Notes under the pieces: generated by a model
Told to the model about the DNA's origin: nothing
The model's database searches: none
What the model saw: the letters and a program-made list of their open reading frames with translations, nothing else
Position numbers and translations under genes: made by a program
In this document: positions 12,490-20,638 of the stretch, in pieces
Numbering within the stretch: position 1 is the stretch's first letter
Layout: each line of letters begins with the position of its first letter
Assembly: GCA_977017575.1 (NCBI GenBank)
Contig: CDRNVI010000037.1
Coordinates: forward strand, 310,001-374,000
DNA from: Paramoeba atlantica
Lineage: Eukaryota; Discosea
Direction: 5' to 3'
Length of the DNA: 64,000 bases

Positions 12490-12686
12490 AAAGAACGAGC
12501 CGTGGCAGAGCCTTCTTTGGTAAAAAACTACGTAACCTGAGATTTTGAGTCTGTGCGTATTTTCTTTCGTTTTATTTTTAGCTTCTGACATTGTTGCATT
12601 CTGACTTTCGCCTAGAAAGCGAACAGTAAAATGAGCGAGCTGTGCGCAGAGCCTTCTTTGATAAAAATATTGCAACCTGAGATGTT
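12463..12686 (+). repeat. 140-bp direct duplication at the 3' end of the hAT transposase gene
   Basis: The segment starting GACTTTCGTCTAGAAAGTGC at 12463, which spans the transposase stop codon, is repeated at 12603 as GACTTTCGCCTAGAAAGCGA. Both copies continue with GCAGAGCCTTCTTTG and CCTGAGAT. The second copy lies wholly downstream of the stop codon. This is an internal tandem-like duplication of the transposon's 3' region. Confidence 0.75.
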
Positions 12687-13247
12687 GCGTTTCAATAAAT
12701 TTCGTCATTCATCCATACAACAAGAGGTAAACGTATAAACTATTTATACCTGTTTTTAACCTTATCGTGAGCAAATAAATGTATCTTTGCTTATGGTAAA
12801 ATGCTGTTGTTTTAGATGACCAGTCAATAATAATAAATTTCTTACTCTTCCTTTTGATAACATTGACTAATCTCTTCTTACACCTTCTCATTACTTTTGA
12901 TGCGCATGGCTTGTCAACGATGATTAGAGCAGGCCTGGAACGCCTGAAGTGTTTTCCACATCTGATGCTGATGAAACTTGATCGTCATGTTCTGCCTGAA
13001 AACTATAGCTCTGCAAGATTTTTTCTATATATATTTTAGGTAAGCAGAAAAACCATTCCCTCCAACAAGGCATACTCTCCCCGATCCGAGCACCCAGATT
13101 GCACAGATTTCCCACCGAAATTTCACAAAAAGTCGACCTCTAAAAATATAGGTACATAAAGCTTTAAAGGTACTATAGGTACTTTATAGTAACTATATTT
13201 ATTTTTTCTACCTATATATAAACTATATAAAGTTATTCGGACCCCTG

Positions 13248-13255
13248 TTTTGTAC
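13248..13255. repeat. Right 8-bp target-site duplication of the hAT element
   Basis: TTTTGTAC, identical to 10438-10445. Confidence 0.9.
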
Positions 13256-13413
13256 ATTAGCCCTCCCTTCATTACTCTATGGGCGCTTAAGCAAATATTT
13301 ATAGTTAACATCTCATAATTATCATCCTCGCTTACCCGCAATCTATCCTTACAGCGAAACAAATTGGTTCATCCTATCATCTAAAGTGTTGTATATCACC
13401 CTCCTTCCACCTA

Positions 13414-13505
13414 CCCTCTCTCATTAATTTTTATAATTATAAATATAAATATATATTTTTATTTTTGTTATAATTTATACTCATAAAAATTAATGAGAGG
13501 GGGAG
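13414..13505. mobile_element. 92-bp MITE with CTCTCATTAATTTTTAT termini
   Basis: Left end CCCTCTCTCATTAATTTTTA is matched inverted by the right end, TAAAAATTAATGAGAGGGGG, and TA lies on both sides. The centre is A+T only. A single related end (CTCCCCCTCTCATTAATTTT) is found near 10139, just after fold-back copy A, suggesting a second, partial copy. Confidence 0.6.
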
Positions 13506-13706
13506 TAAAAAATTGTATTCGAAATTTTTTTGCTACCTATTATAGAGAAAACCCAAAAATTAGATGAAAAGCAATTCCCTACTAACTAACCAATTCGTTA
13601 GTTACTCAACCTCCGCAATTCATCTACTCTTTTCTAAAACTCATTTCCAAAAACCAATACACACAAAACGATCCCTACACCTTTTTTTCCTTCCTTTTTT
13701 CCTCCC

Positions 13707-14468
13707 ATGCCTTTCCCCTTTCCCTCCCCCTTTCCCTCCCTTCTTGTCCTCACCAAGGACACCTCCCCCTCCCCTCCCTCCTCCTCCTCCTCCTCCCATT
13801 CCCGTCTCGGGAAACTCCGCGCGGCCTCCGCGCCCCCGGAGTACCAACTCACCCTTCTCATCGCGGATCTCCAACACAACCAATCCACCTGGGTCACCGA
13901 GACCCCCGCCGCCTCCTGGCGCGGCATCACGCTCCACGAAGCCAACCCCGGGGAGATTGTCGAGATCCAGTGGGAGGGGTTCGGTCTCCGCGGGTCGCTT
14001 AACTGGGCCCACCTCCCCAAAACCTTAACCAAGTTGGATCTCTCCCTCAACAGTATTGAGGGCTGTGTGGAGACCTCACTGCTGCCACCCCCGCTGGTGG
14101 AGCTGGATCTGAAACGGAATTACTTTTTCCGTAGTCTGGATCTAACCGTGCTCCCCGGGGGGCTACGCACGGCAGAGTTTGGGGTGAATAATTTATCCGG
14201 ACCGGTCGCGTTGCACGCGCTTCCGCGTGCGATGCGGTTCTTGTCGTTGGAGGGGAATAAGTTAAACGGGGAGGTGAGTTTGCGAGGGCTTCCGCATCAT
14301 TTGCGGACGCTCTTGCTGCGGGATAATTTGTTTACGGGGGAAGTGAATCTTGAGGAGATGCACGAGGGATTGGATGTTAATTTGTCCGGGAATCGGTTTA
14401 CGGGGTATCTTCCAAAAGGAGATCTTCCGAATGGTGTTGTGTGGGGAAAACAAGACGAAGTAGAGTGA
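13707..14468 (+). CDS. LRR family member 3 (253 aa)
   Basis: The N terminus is Pro/Ser-rich, then comes the family motif SRLGKLRAASAPPEYQL and a cap region with W...SWRGI that lacks the usual cysteines. About six LRRs follow with LP..L..L.L..N...G units, for example LTKLDLSLNSIEGCV, MRFLSLEGNKLNGEV and LRTLLLRDNLFTGEV. The final unit changes to the plant-like FTGYLP. The ATG sits at the end of a long pyrimidine tract (about 13679-13706). The first half is GC-rich, unlike the AT-rich LRR genes 4 and 7. No convincing signal peptide or membrane helix. Function unknown. Confidence 0.88.
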   Translation: MPFPFPSPFPSLLVLTKDTSPSPPSSSSSSHSRLGKLRAASAPPEYQLTLLIADLQHNQSTWVTETPAASWRGITLHEANPGEIVEIQWEGFGLRGSLNWAHLPKTLTKLDLSLNSIEGCVETSLLPPPLVELDLKRNYFFRSLDLTVLPGGLRTAEFGVNNLSGPVALHALPRAMRFLSLEGNKLNGEVSLRGLPHHLRTLLLRDNLFTGEVNLEEMHEGLDVNLSGNRFTGYLPKGDLPNGVVWGKQDEVE

Positions 14469-14703
14469 CACGAACGAAGCACTAAGAAATACTTTTCTTG
14501 AGATACGTTCTTTAATTTCAGTTTTTTGTACAGATCACGAAACAAAGACCCGGTTAAGGCTAACCCGTAGCTCGTTATTATATCAAGGGTACACTAAACC
14601 GGACGGTGGTTTAAGCTTTCAATAAGCTAATATTGTATTCGAACGCTTCACCTCAGCTTTTGTCAAATGAGAAATTGTGAATCAGTATTTTAAACAAATC
14701 TAA

Positions 14704-14721
14704 TTTATTTCTCCCCTGTAG
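14704..14721 (+). promoter_or_regulatory. Candidate trans-splice acceptor for LRR member 4
   Basis: A pyrimidine-rich run ending CCCCTGTAG, 41 bases before the ATG. It fits the polypyrimidine-AG acceptor of spliced-leader addition; inferred from sequence only. Confidence 0.4.
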
Positions 14722-14762
14722 CTCTTAGCATAAAGGTTTTTAGATACGTAAATCTTCGCAGT

Positions 14763-15422
14763 ATGTGCATCTCACGCTTTTTGACTTCTGAATCTTCACC
14801 TCTTCCTCGTTTGGGGCGCGTCAGCCTCGTTTCGCAGCCGCATGAAATAATGCTTTCCATATTCGTCAAAGACTTAAGTACGATCCATGGGAGCTGGAAT
14901 ACCTCAAATCCGGCATGCAACTGGGATGGGGTAGATTGTGATGCCAAAGGAGATGTGACAGTCATACGGTGGTACCGTCGTAATTTACTCGGTTGTTTAC
15001 ATTGGTATTCTCTTCCTCGTACTCTACGAGAACTAGACTTATCTAACAATCATTTAAATGGTCTTGTTTCCTTGGGTGAGCTCCCACACCATTTACAGAA
15101 GTTGCGTTTGCATAATAATGAATTCACGGGGCAGCTTCATTTTGAAAAGTGTCCCCCGACGTTAACAATTCTGGACTTAGAGGGCAATCGGTTTCAAGGC
15201 GAAGTTAACCTTGAATCACTACCTGAAACACTGCAACATTTCGAAATTTCTAAAAACCCGAGCCTATATGGTTGGTATAGCGCAAGAAAGTTACCTCCGC
15301 TTTTAAATACGCGTAGATTTAGAGACACAGGCATTTGCCGAAGCCCCTCCACGGCAGAGTACGCAGCGATTACGTATGCAGTGTTGATGCTGTTATGTAT
15401 TGTGCACATGCATTTTACGTAG
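14763..15422 (+). CDS. LRR family member 4, C-terminal hydrophobic tail (219 aa)
   Basis: N-terminal motif LPRLGRVSLVSQPHEIML, then SW....PACNWDGVDC with both cap cysteines. Four to five LRRs follow: LRELDLSNNHLNGLV, LQKLRLHNNEFTGQL, LTILDLEGNRFQGEV, then SLYGWYSARKLPPLL. The last 25 residues include a hydrophobic run (ITYAVLMLLCIVHM), a possible membrane anchor or GPI-type tail. The sequence is close to members 9-11, which share GRV.L.SQP.EI, a GLYGWY/SLYGWY unit and a hydrophobic C terminus. The upstream tract TTTCTCCCCTGTAG (ending 14721) is a plausible splice acceptor. Confidence 0.9.
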   Translation: MCISRFLTSESSPLPRLGRVSLVSQPHEIMLSIFVKDLSTIHGSWNTSNPACNWDGVDCDAKGDVTVIRWYRRNLLGCLHWYSLPRTLRELDLSNNHLNGLVSLGELPHHLQKLRLHNNEFTGQLHFEKCPPTLTILDLEGNRFQGEVNLESLPETLQHFEISKNPSLYGWYSARKLPPLLNTRRFRDTGICRSPSTAEYAAITYAVLMLLCIVHMHFT

Positions 15423-15557
15423 CAGAACCCCCCCTTTGCTCGCAACCCCCCTTTGCTTTATACCGTCGACGCACTTTATTTGAAAGCTTTGTTGGTGAAC
15501 ACATTGAATTTGAGAACATTAAATTGAATTTTTTTCTTCTTAAAACATTTTTTGGTA

Positions 15558-15875
15558 CTGTCCCTTTCATAAATAATTATAAATTTGCCAGAATTTATAA
15601 CGCTGCCATATTTATATTTATTTATGATTTATAATTTCTTGACGCTATAATTATAATTTTTTTGGGGGTAAATTTGTCACTTTTTTTTTATTTTCCATGG
15701 ATTTCTTTTGCAGAAGTTGAGAAAAAGTCCAAAGTTATTCATAAAAAAATGGACAACATGGTAAAAAAAATGTAAAATCCGTAACTTTCGTATCATAAAT
15801 AATTATAATTATAAATATAATTATAAATCCAAAAGTTTTATATTTTATAATTATAATTATTTATGAAAGGGACAG
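15558..15875. mobile_element. 318-bp MITE with CTGTCCCTTTCATAAATAAT termini
   Basis: The left end CTGTCCCTTTCATAAATAAT is matched inverted at the right end (ATTATTTATGAAAGGGACAG). TA lies directly outside both ends (15556-15557 and 15876-15877). The interior is A+T-rich and non-coding. This is typical of a Tc1/mariner-derived MITE. Confidence 0.75.
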
Positions 15876-15884
15876 TATCGTGGT

Positions 15885-16525
15885 AGTTCCGATGAGTACT
15901 CATCCAAAGTACCATTGCCTCCTAGAGGGATGTGGTAGTTTCGATGAGTACTCATCCAAACTACTATCACCGCCCTCCGACGAAAATGGAAGTACTCATC
16001 CAAACTACCACAGATCGCGTTGCAAAGGTAGTTTGGATGAGTGCTCATCGAAACGACCTCTTCACATGGTAGTTTGGATGGGTGCTCATCGAAACGACCT
16101 CTGCACATGGTACTTTGGATGAGTACTTTCTTCCGTGGCGCATCCGCGGTCACCAAAAAATATAATTATGTCCCAGGGCTACGCTCACAGTTGGGCCTTG
16201 CTCGCAAAAGGGGGCTTTTGCCTCTAGACGTGGGCTTCGCTCACAGTCGGGCCTGGCCTCCAGACAGGTAAACTGGGTGTCGCTGTCGTGGGCTACGCTC
16301 ACAGTTGGGCCTTAGGTGACGAAGCGTCGGAAAATACACAATCCTTCGGAAGGGTCAGACGTTCGTAATGTAGTGTCGTGGAAAAGTACTCATCCAAACT
16401 ACTATGTGCAGAGGTCGTTTCAATGAGTACTCATCCAAACTACCATGTGCAGAGGTCGCTTCGATGAGTACTTTTTTTCAGAAAACTAAAAATTCGTTTC
16501 GATGAGTATTCATCCAAACTACTGC
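15885..16525. repeat. Cluster of GATGAGTACTCATC palindromes
   Basis: About ten units related to GTAGTTTCGATGAGTACTCA and its complement lie within 640 bp (near 15889, 15932, 15988, 16027, 16069, 16109, 16384, 16426, 16460 and 16498). Many units are self-complementary about the core GAGTACTC, and the spacers carry GTGCAGAGGTCG or its complement. The segment 16027-16127 is also repeated in inverted order at 16383-16473, so a large hairpin encloses the GC-rich middle. Confidence 0.7.
16171..16315. repeat. GGGCTTCGCTCACAG repeats
   Basis: Three copies of GTGGGCTTCGCTCACAGT or close variants (GGGCTACGCTCACAGTTGGG) lie inside the palindrome cluster, with GGGGGCTTTTGCCTC between them. The same pair of motifs recurs at 39591-39665. 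No function seen. Confidence 0.6.
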
Positions 16526-16695
16526 AATGCCCATTTTTTTGGTGTATTTTGGACTTTTTACTTTTTTTGTATCTTTCCTCATTTTTTTGATATTTTCATA
16601 GTCTTGACATAGCTTTTGCAGATTTACTATTTCAGATTATTATGTTATTTATTATGTTATTTTTTAACATTAAAATGGGCTCATCAAACAGTAAA

Positions 16696-17421
16696 TTTCT
16701 TTTTTAGGCTCTTCGTTAAACGCGGTGGTCGTTTTCAACCTAGAAGTCACTCATGCTGCGCTCTTCGCGTAGAAAACTACCACCGCGTTTAACGAAGAGC
16801 CTAAAAAAGAAAAATCGCGAAAAGATCATGACTAATCTTTTTTTGGGGGAAAAAACCCGATTTTTCGGCGAAAAATGCGAAAATTTGGCCCAAATTTAAG
16901 CCGTTTTTGATGCCTTACCAGTAGAGTCAGGAGGCGAATCTGACGAAACAAACGTCGTAGAATGGTAGCTGGGGTCCCAAACTCCTAAAACACGTTTTAG
17001 GAGTCGATTTTGGAAAAATAATATTTTTACTTTTTTTTGGGTCAATTTTTTTTGGGGGTCACCCCAAAAATTTCGGAAATTTTGACCTTCCTCCTGCGCG
17101 TACCAGGGGATGGGGTACCCCCATGGGGGGGGGGGGGGGGGGGAATTATCGCCGCGGCCTACTCTACCACTTCCCTGCGCTCGATTTCGAAAAACAAAAA
17201 ATTCGAAAAAAAGAAATCGCGACGTATGCCCCCCCCCTGGACCCCCCCCATGGACCCCCCATTTTTTTCAATTTTGTTTTTCAGTTTTGGTCCACCGGAG
17301 CCCCCTTTTATATTTTTTTCTTCTATTATATTACTGTGTTCCTCTTTATATTTTCACTGTTTTTGTTCACTTTTTTTCTATAATCGAGGGTAGAGCGGTA
17401 GTTATACAACCACTGCAATAT
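16696..17421 (+). mobile_element. Fold-back repeat family, copy B
   Basis: Starts with the family hairpin (16696-16812; arms TTTTTTAGGCTCTTCGTTAA and complement). It then shares with copy C the tract from GCCGTTTTTGATGCCTTAC to GTCGTAGAATGGTAGCTG, and with copy A the 3' portion from CCATGGACCCCCC through CACCGGAGCCCCC to the closing GCGGTAGTT...AACCACTGC hairpin. A long G run occurs near 17124-17142. No credible coding sequence. Confidence 0.65.
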
Positions 17422-17539
17422 CAACAATATCATACATCGTTACTTAGAAAATGCAGTTATATTTCATAGGTTTACCATTTCATATTATTGTATTAGCTTT
17501 CTCATTACTATGGGCTCATCAAACAACAATTGAGCTGTC

Positions 17540-17918
17540 ATACAGTGGTTTCAAGATATCTTCCCCCCGGGGGAATTTTGAGTTTTTTTATTTGTTTTTT
17601 CTCATTTTTGCAGCATTGGATAGATCTCGTTTCTCTGGTGAAGCGCTTTGCTACCTTTTTATGTAGGGGCCCCCTGGTACCCCCTGGGTCCAAAACACAT
17701 GGTTTGGACTTCATTCCAAGGTTCGTATTTATCAAAAATCTTGTTTTGGCTGTTTTTCGGGTCACCATATGAGCACTACGGGGTCCCTGTGAAAAGAGAG
17801 GTGCCAAAGCGCTTCACTGGGGGAACGAGATCTCTCGTTTGCAACAAAAATGAGCAAAAACGGACACAAAGACTCAAAATTCGCAGGGGGGGTACAATTG
17901 AAACCATTGTATTTTGTA
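17540..17918. mobile_element. Large imperfect fold-back element
   Basis: Left arm 17540-17668 and right arm about 17785-17918 are inverted copies with scattered mismatches. They share GTGGTTTCAA/TTGAAACCA, AATTTTGAGT, GAGATCTCGTT-like sequence and GTGAAGCGCTTTG. The ~115-bp loop includes CCATATGAGCAC. No ORF is credible and no target duplication is evident. Confidence 0.55.
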
Positions 17919-18160
17919 CACAGAAATACTATGCACAGAAAAATAAATTCACTAAATTTTCGTAAAACGAATTCTCGTTCAATTTCCCCCAATAATTACT
18001 AAACCGCAATATTTACCTCCGCAATTCGAGGCTAAAGCAACCACCGCACTTTGTTCCCCCATCTCATTTTACCCCCTACTCTCCTAAAACCCGCATTTCA
18101 CCCTTCCTTTTTCATCAAACCCTTTTCTTCTCTCATCCCCCTTCCCCTCCTCCTCCCCCC

Positions 18161-19465
18161 ATGTCTTCTCTCCTCTTCACCCTCCTCCTCTCCCTTCTCC
18201 TCCCCATCCTCCCCACCCTCGACGACGCCTCCGACCTCCCCCACCCTCCTCCCTTCGACCGCGAAGCCGCCTACCGCCCTGACTCCTACCCACCATCGAC
18301 TGCATCTTCACCAGCGTCTTCTTCACCAGCGTCTTCTACTTCTTCACAAGCGTCTTCTTCTTCTTCACAAGCGTCCTCTTCTTCTTCTTCACAAACGTCT
18401 TCTTCTTCTTCACAAGCGTCTTTTTCTTCTCTATCTTCTTCTTCACAAGCGTCTTCTTCATCTCTATCACCATCTTCACCAGCTTCTTCTTCTTTATCCG
18501 CTCTATCGTCTTCTTCATCTTCACGACCCTCCTCTTCCTCCTCTTCCCTATCCCCGTCTTCCCTATCCCCGTCTCCCCGAGCGTCTTCTTCTTCCTCCTC
18601 TTCCCTATCCCCGTCATCCCTATCCCCGTCTTCCCTATCCCCGTCTCCCCGAGCGTCTTCTTCCTGTTCCTCCTCTTCCCGGCCCTCCCCCCGTCCCTCC
18701 CCCCGCCCCGGCCGCGTCTCCGCCTCCCTCCTCTCCCCCACCCACCAGCTCCTCCGCCTCACCGCCCCCCTCCACAACCCCCACCCCTCCTGGGTCCCCG
18801 AGACCCGCGCCTCCCCCTGGACCTGGTTCCTCTGGGGAACCCCCGACGCCGCGGCGGAGGTCGACGTCTGTGCCACCTGGTACGGCGTCGTGTGCAGCCC
18901 CGCCGGGGAGGTCCTGGAGCTGCGGTGGAACGACCTCGACCTCAAAGGGAACCTCTCCTGGGGCTACGTCCCCCGGGCGACCACCCAGCGGGTCTCGGTC
19001 TACCGCAACGACCTCACCGGGGGGCTCCCGCTCGGGGACCTCCCGGGGGGGCTGCGCTACCTGTGCGTGTCGAGTAACCAGATGGGCGGGGGGCTGGGGC
19101 TGGGGGGGATGCCCCACGGGATGACGGATGTGTACGCCCGGCATAACGGGTTTGAGGGGGGGGTGGAGCTGGAGAGGCTGCCGCAGACGCTGGGGTTTTT
19201 GTATTTGAGCTTTAACCGGTTGGGGGGGGAGGTGGGGTTGGGGGGGCTGCCGCAGGGGATGAAGAGGTTGCGGTTGGAGAATAATGAGTTCTCGGGGTGG
19301 TTGCGGGTGCCGAATCCGTTGCCGGAGGCGTTGGAGTATTTGGATGTCAGGCATAATCGGTTGCGGATTGCGCAGGAGGGTGGGGTGGTGTATCAACCCG
19401 GCGTGCAGGTGTATCTGTTTCCGCAAAAAGGGGATGACATGGATACTCCTTTTTTGGTGATATAA
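18161..19465 (+). CDS. LRR family member 5, secreted type with Ser-rich stalk (434 aa)
   Basis: The only member with a clear N-terminal signal peptide: MSSLLFTLLLSLLLPILPTL, residues 1-20, likely cleaved soon after. Residues about 45-185 are a Ser/Pro/Ala stalk built from short repeats (SSSSQAS, SPSSLSPSPRASSS), as in mucin-like or O-glycosylated linkers. The family cap follows (GRVSASLLSPTHQLLRL, then W...VCATWYGVVC), then about six LRRs such as LGFLYLSFNRLGGEV and MKRLRLENNEFSGWL. No C-terminal membrane helix, so secretion or an unseen anchor is possible. Very GC-rich. The ATG follows a long pyrimidine tract. Confidence 0.9.
   Translation: MSSLLFTLLLSLLLPILPTLDDASDLPHPPPFDREAAYRPDSYPPSTASSPASSSPASSTSSQASSSSSQASSSSSSQTSSSSSQASFSSLSSSSQASSSSLSPSSPASSSLSALSSSSSSRPSSSSSSLSPSSLSPSPRASSSSSSSLSPSSLSPSSLSPSPRASSSCSSSSRPSPRPSPRPGRVSASLLSPTHQLLRLTAPLHNPHPSWVPETRASPWTWFLWGTPDAAAEVDVCATWYGVVCSPAGEVLELRWNDLDLKGNLSWGYVPRATTQRVSVYRNDLTGGLPLGDLPGGLRYLCVSSNQMGGGLGLGGMPHGMTDVYARHNGFEGGVELERLPQTLGFLYLSFNRLGGEVGLGGLPQGMKRLRLENNEFSGWLRVPNPLPEALEYLDVRHNRLRIAQEGGVVYQPGVQVYLFPQKGDDMDTPFLVI
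18298..18670 (+). repeat. Ser-codon minisatellite inside LRR member 5
   Basis: Repeats of TCTTCTTCTTCACAAGCG and TCCCTATCCCCGTC type units encode the Ser-rich stalk. Some copies are identical, a sign of slippage or unequal exchange, so stalk length probably varies. Confidence 0.7.
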
Positions 19466-19872
19466 TGCCGAACAGAAGGAAGAGCGTCCATGGGCGTGTG
19501 GACAAGGTTGTCGTTCTTTGTTTTCCATTCGGTTTGTTGAACCACTACATTGCATGAATACGAGACTCTTTTGGCAAAAAGTAAAACCATGCGAAGGAGT
19601 CGGACAGAGGTGAATCTGATTCTTATCCAGGCATGCGGTCGTGTCAGTGAACAAAGGGGCAGATGTACCATGAAAGCTGTGTACAGCAGTAAAGTAGCAT
19701 CTGTGAAGCGACATGCCATGAATGTGCTTTTAATCTCGATCCCCACCTTTTTGTTAAACGACACATATCGTATAGAAATAAATCAGGTCTACTTTCGTTC
19801 AGGTTTCGCCCCAATAATTACAGCTTTGACTGAATAGATCCACTTTCATACCCTTTTTAACTCCTTATCATC
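19466..19872. other. Spacer between LRR members 5 and 6
   Basis: No gene recognised; a 95-codon ORF here has no family resemblance. Candidate acceptors TTTCGTTCAG (near 19801) and AATTACAG (near 19821) lie upstream of member 6. Confidence 0.3.
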
Positions 19873-20484
19873 ATGCTTGCAGATTTATCTACCAGGGGTC
19901 AGTATCTCAAGACGCCTTTGTTCCGCTCCAAGGATAGCTCTTCCCGTGCGGGCAAGGTCCGGGGCGCGTCTCTACCTCAGGAGTTTATTTTATCTCGTGT
20001 GCTGCAGGACGTGCACAACCCTTTACCCTCGTGGAACACTACAACCCCTGCTTGCGACTGGGAAGGCATGACGTGCTCTAAGGAACTGTTAGTTCGCATG
20101 GATTGTCGGAAAAGGGATCTTTCGGGGGAAATACGCTGGGAACACCTGCCCCGTACTCTTATCGGTTTTAATGTGTACAAGAATAAGCTGAGCGGGGTGT
20201 TGGATCTTTCTGATTTACCGCCTGAGTTGCGAGTATTCAATGTTTCATACAATTTCTTTACGGGGGAGTTGGACTTGTGTCATTTGCCTGCTTTTATGGA
20301 ACAAATTTTGTTTTCCACGAACCATTTCAGTGGTAAGGTTGATTTTTCACTATTGCCCCGTAAACTTATTGCCCTTGCTGTACGAAATAACGAAGAGCTT
20401 TGTGGAACGATGAATTTAAAAGAATTGCCACCCAACCTGTCCTATCATCCGGTTCGTGGTACGCAAATAAAAATTATTGAGTGA
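19873..20484 (+). CDS. LRR family member 6 (203 aa)
   Basis: A compact example of the family. N-terminal RAGKVRGASLPQEFILSR, then PSWNTTTPACDWEGMTC, then four regular 23-residue LRRs beginning at each LP: LIGFNVYKNKLSGVL, LRVFNVSYNFFTGEL, MEQILFSTNHFSGKV, LIALAVRNNEELCGTM. It closes with LPPNLSYHPVRGTQI. No signal peptide or membrane helix. It is most similar to members 7 and 8, which share KVRGxSLPQE and the same ending (T.I at the C terminus). Function unknown. Confidence 0.92.
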   Translation: MLADLSTRGQYLKTPLFRSKDSSSRAGKVRGASLPQEFILSRVLQDVHNPLPSWNTTTPACDWEGMTCSKELLVRMDCRKRDLSGEIRWEHLPRTLIGFNVYKNKLSGVLDLSDLPPELRVFNVSYNFFTGELDLCHLPAFMEQILFSTNHFSGKVDFSLLPRKLIALAVRNNEELCGTMNLKELPPNLSYHPVRGTQIKIIE

Positions 20485-20638
20485 GCATGCCTTTGTAAAT
20501 TATACGCTTGTGTACTGTCTTTTCTTGTTCGTATGCGCTTCGTTGATAATAATGAGGTGTCCGTAGAGAGATTTTTTACAAAACAAAACGTTTCCTTATA
20601 ATACAAGTGTGTATTCTTTTCGAAACTTGTCTCCGTTT

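Larger units (their letters stand above)
10446..13247 (+). mobile_element. Complete hAT-superfamily DNA transposon (2802 bp)
   Basis: Terminal inverted repeats of about 17 bp, CAGGGGTCCGAATAACT, at both ends; CAGGG is a typical hAT terminus. The flanks carry the identical 8-bp duplication TTTTGTAC. Both ends also hold a subterminal segment in direct orientation (10479-10515 and 13178-13213, beginning GGTACTTTA.AGTAACTATA), likely transposase-binding DNA. The element carries a full-length transposase gene (10582-12489). It may be autonomous or recently so. Confidence 0.92.

Noticed and set aside
15885-16525. CRISPR array or tRNA cluster
   Set aside because: Spacing is irregular, the units are palindromes of differing length, spacers are themselves repeated, and no tRNA-like A/B boxes are seen.
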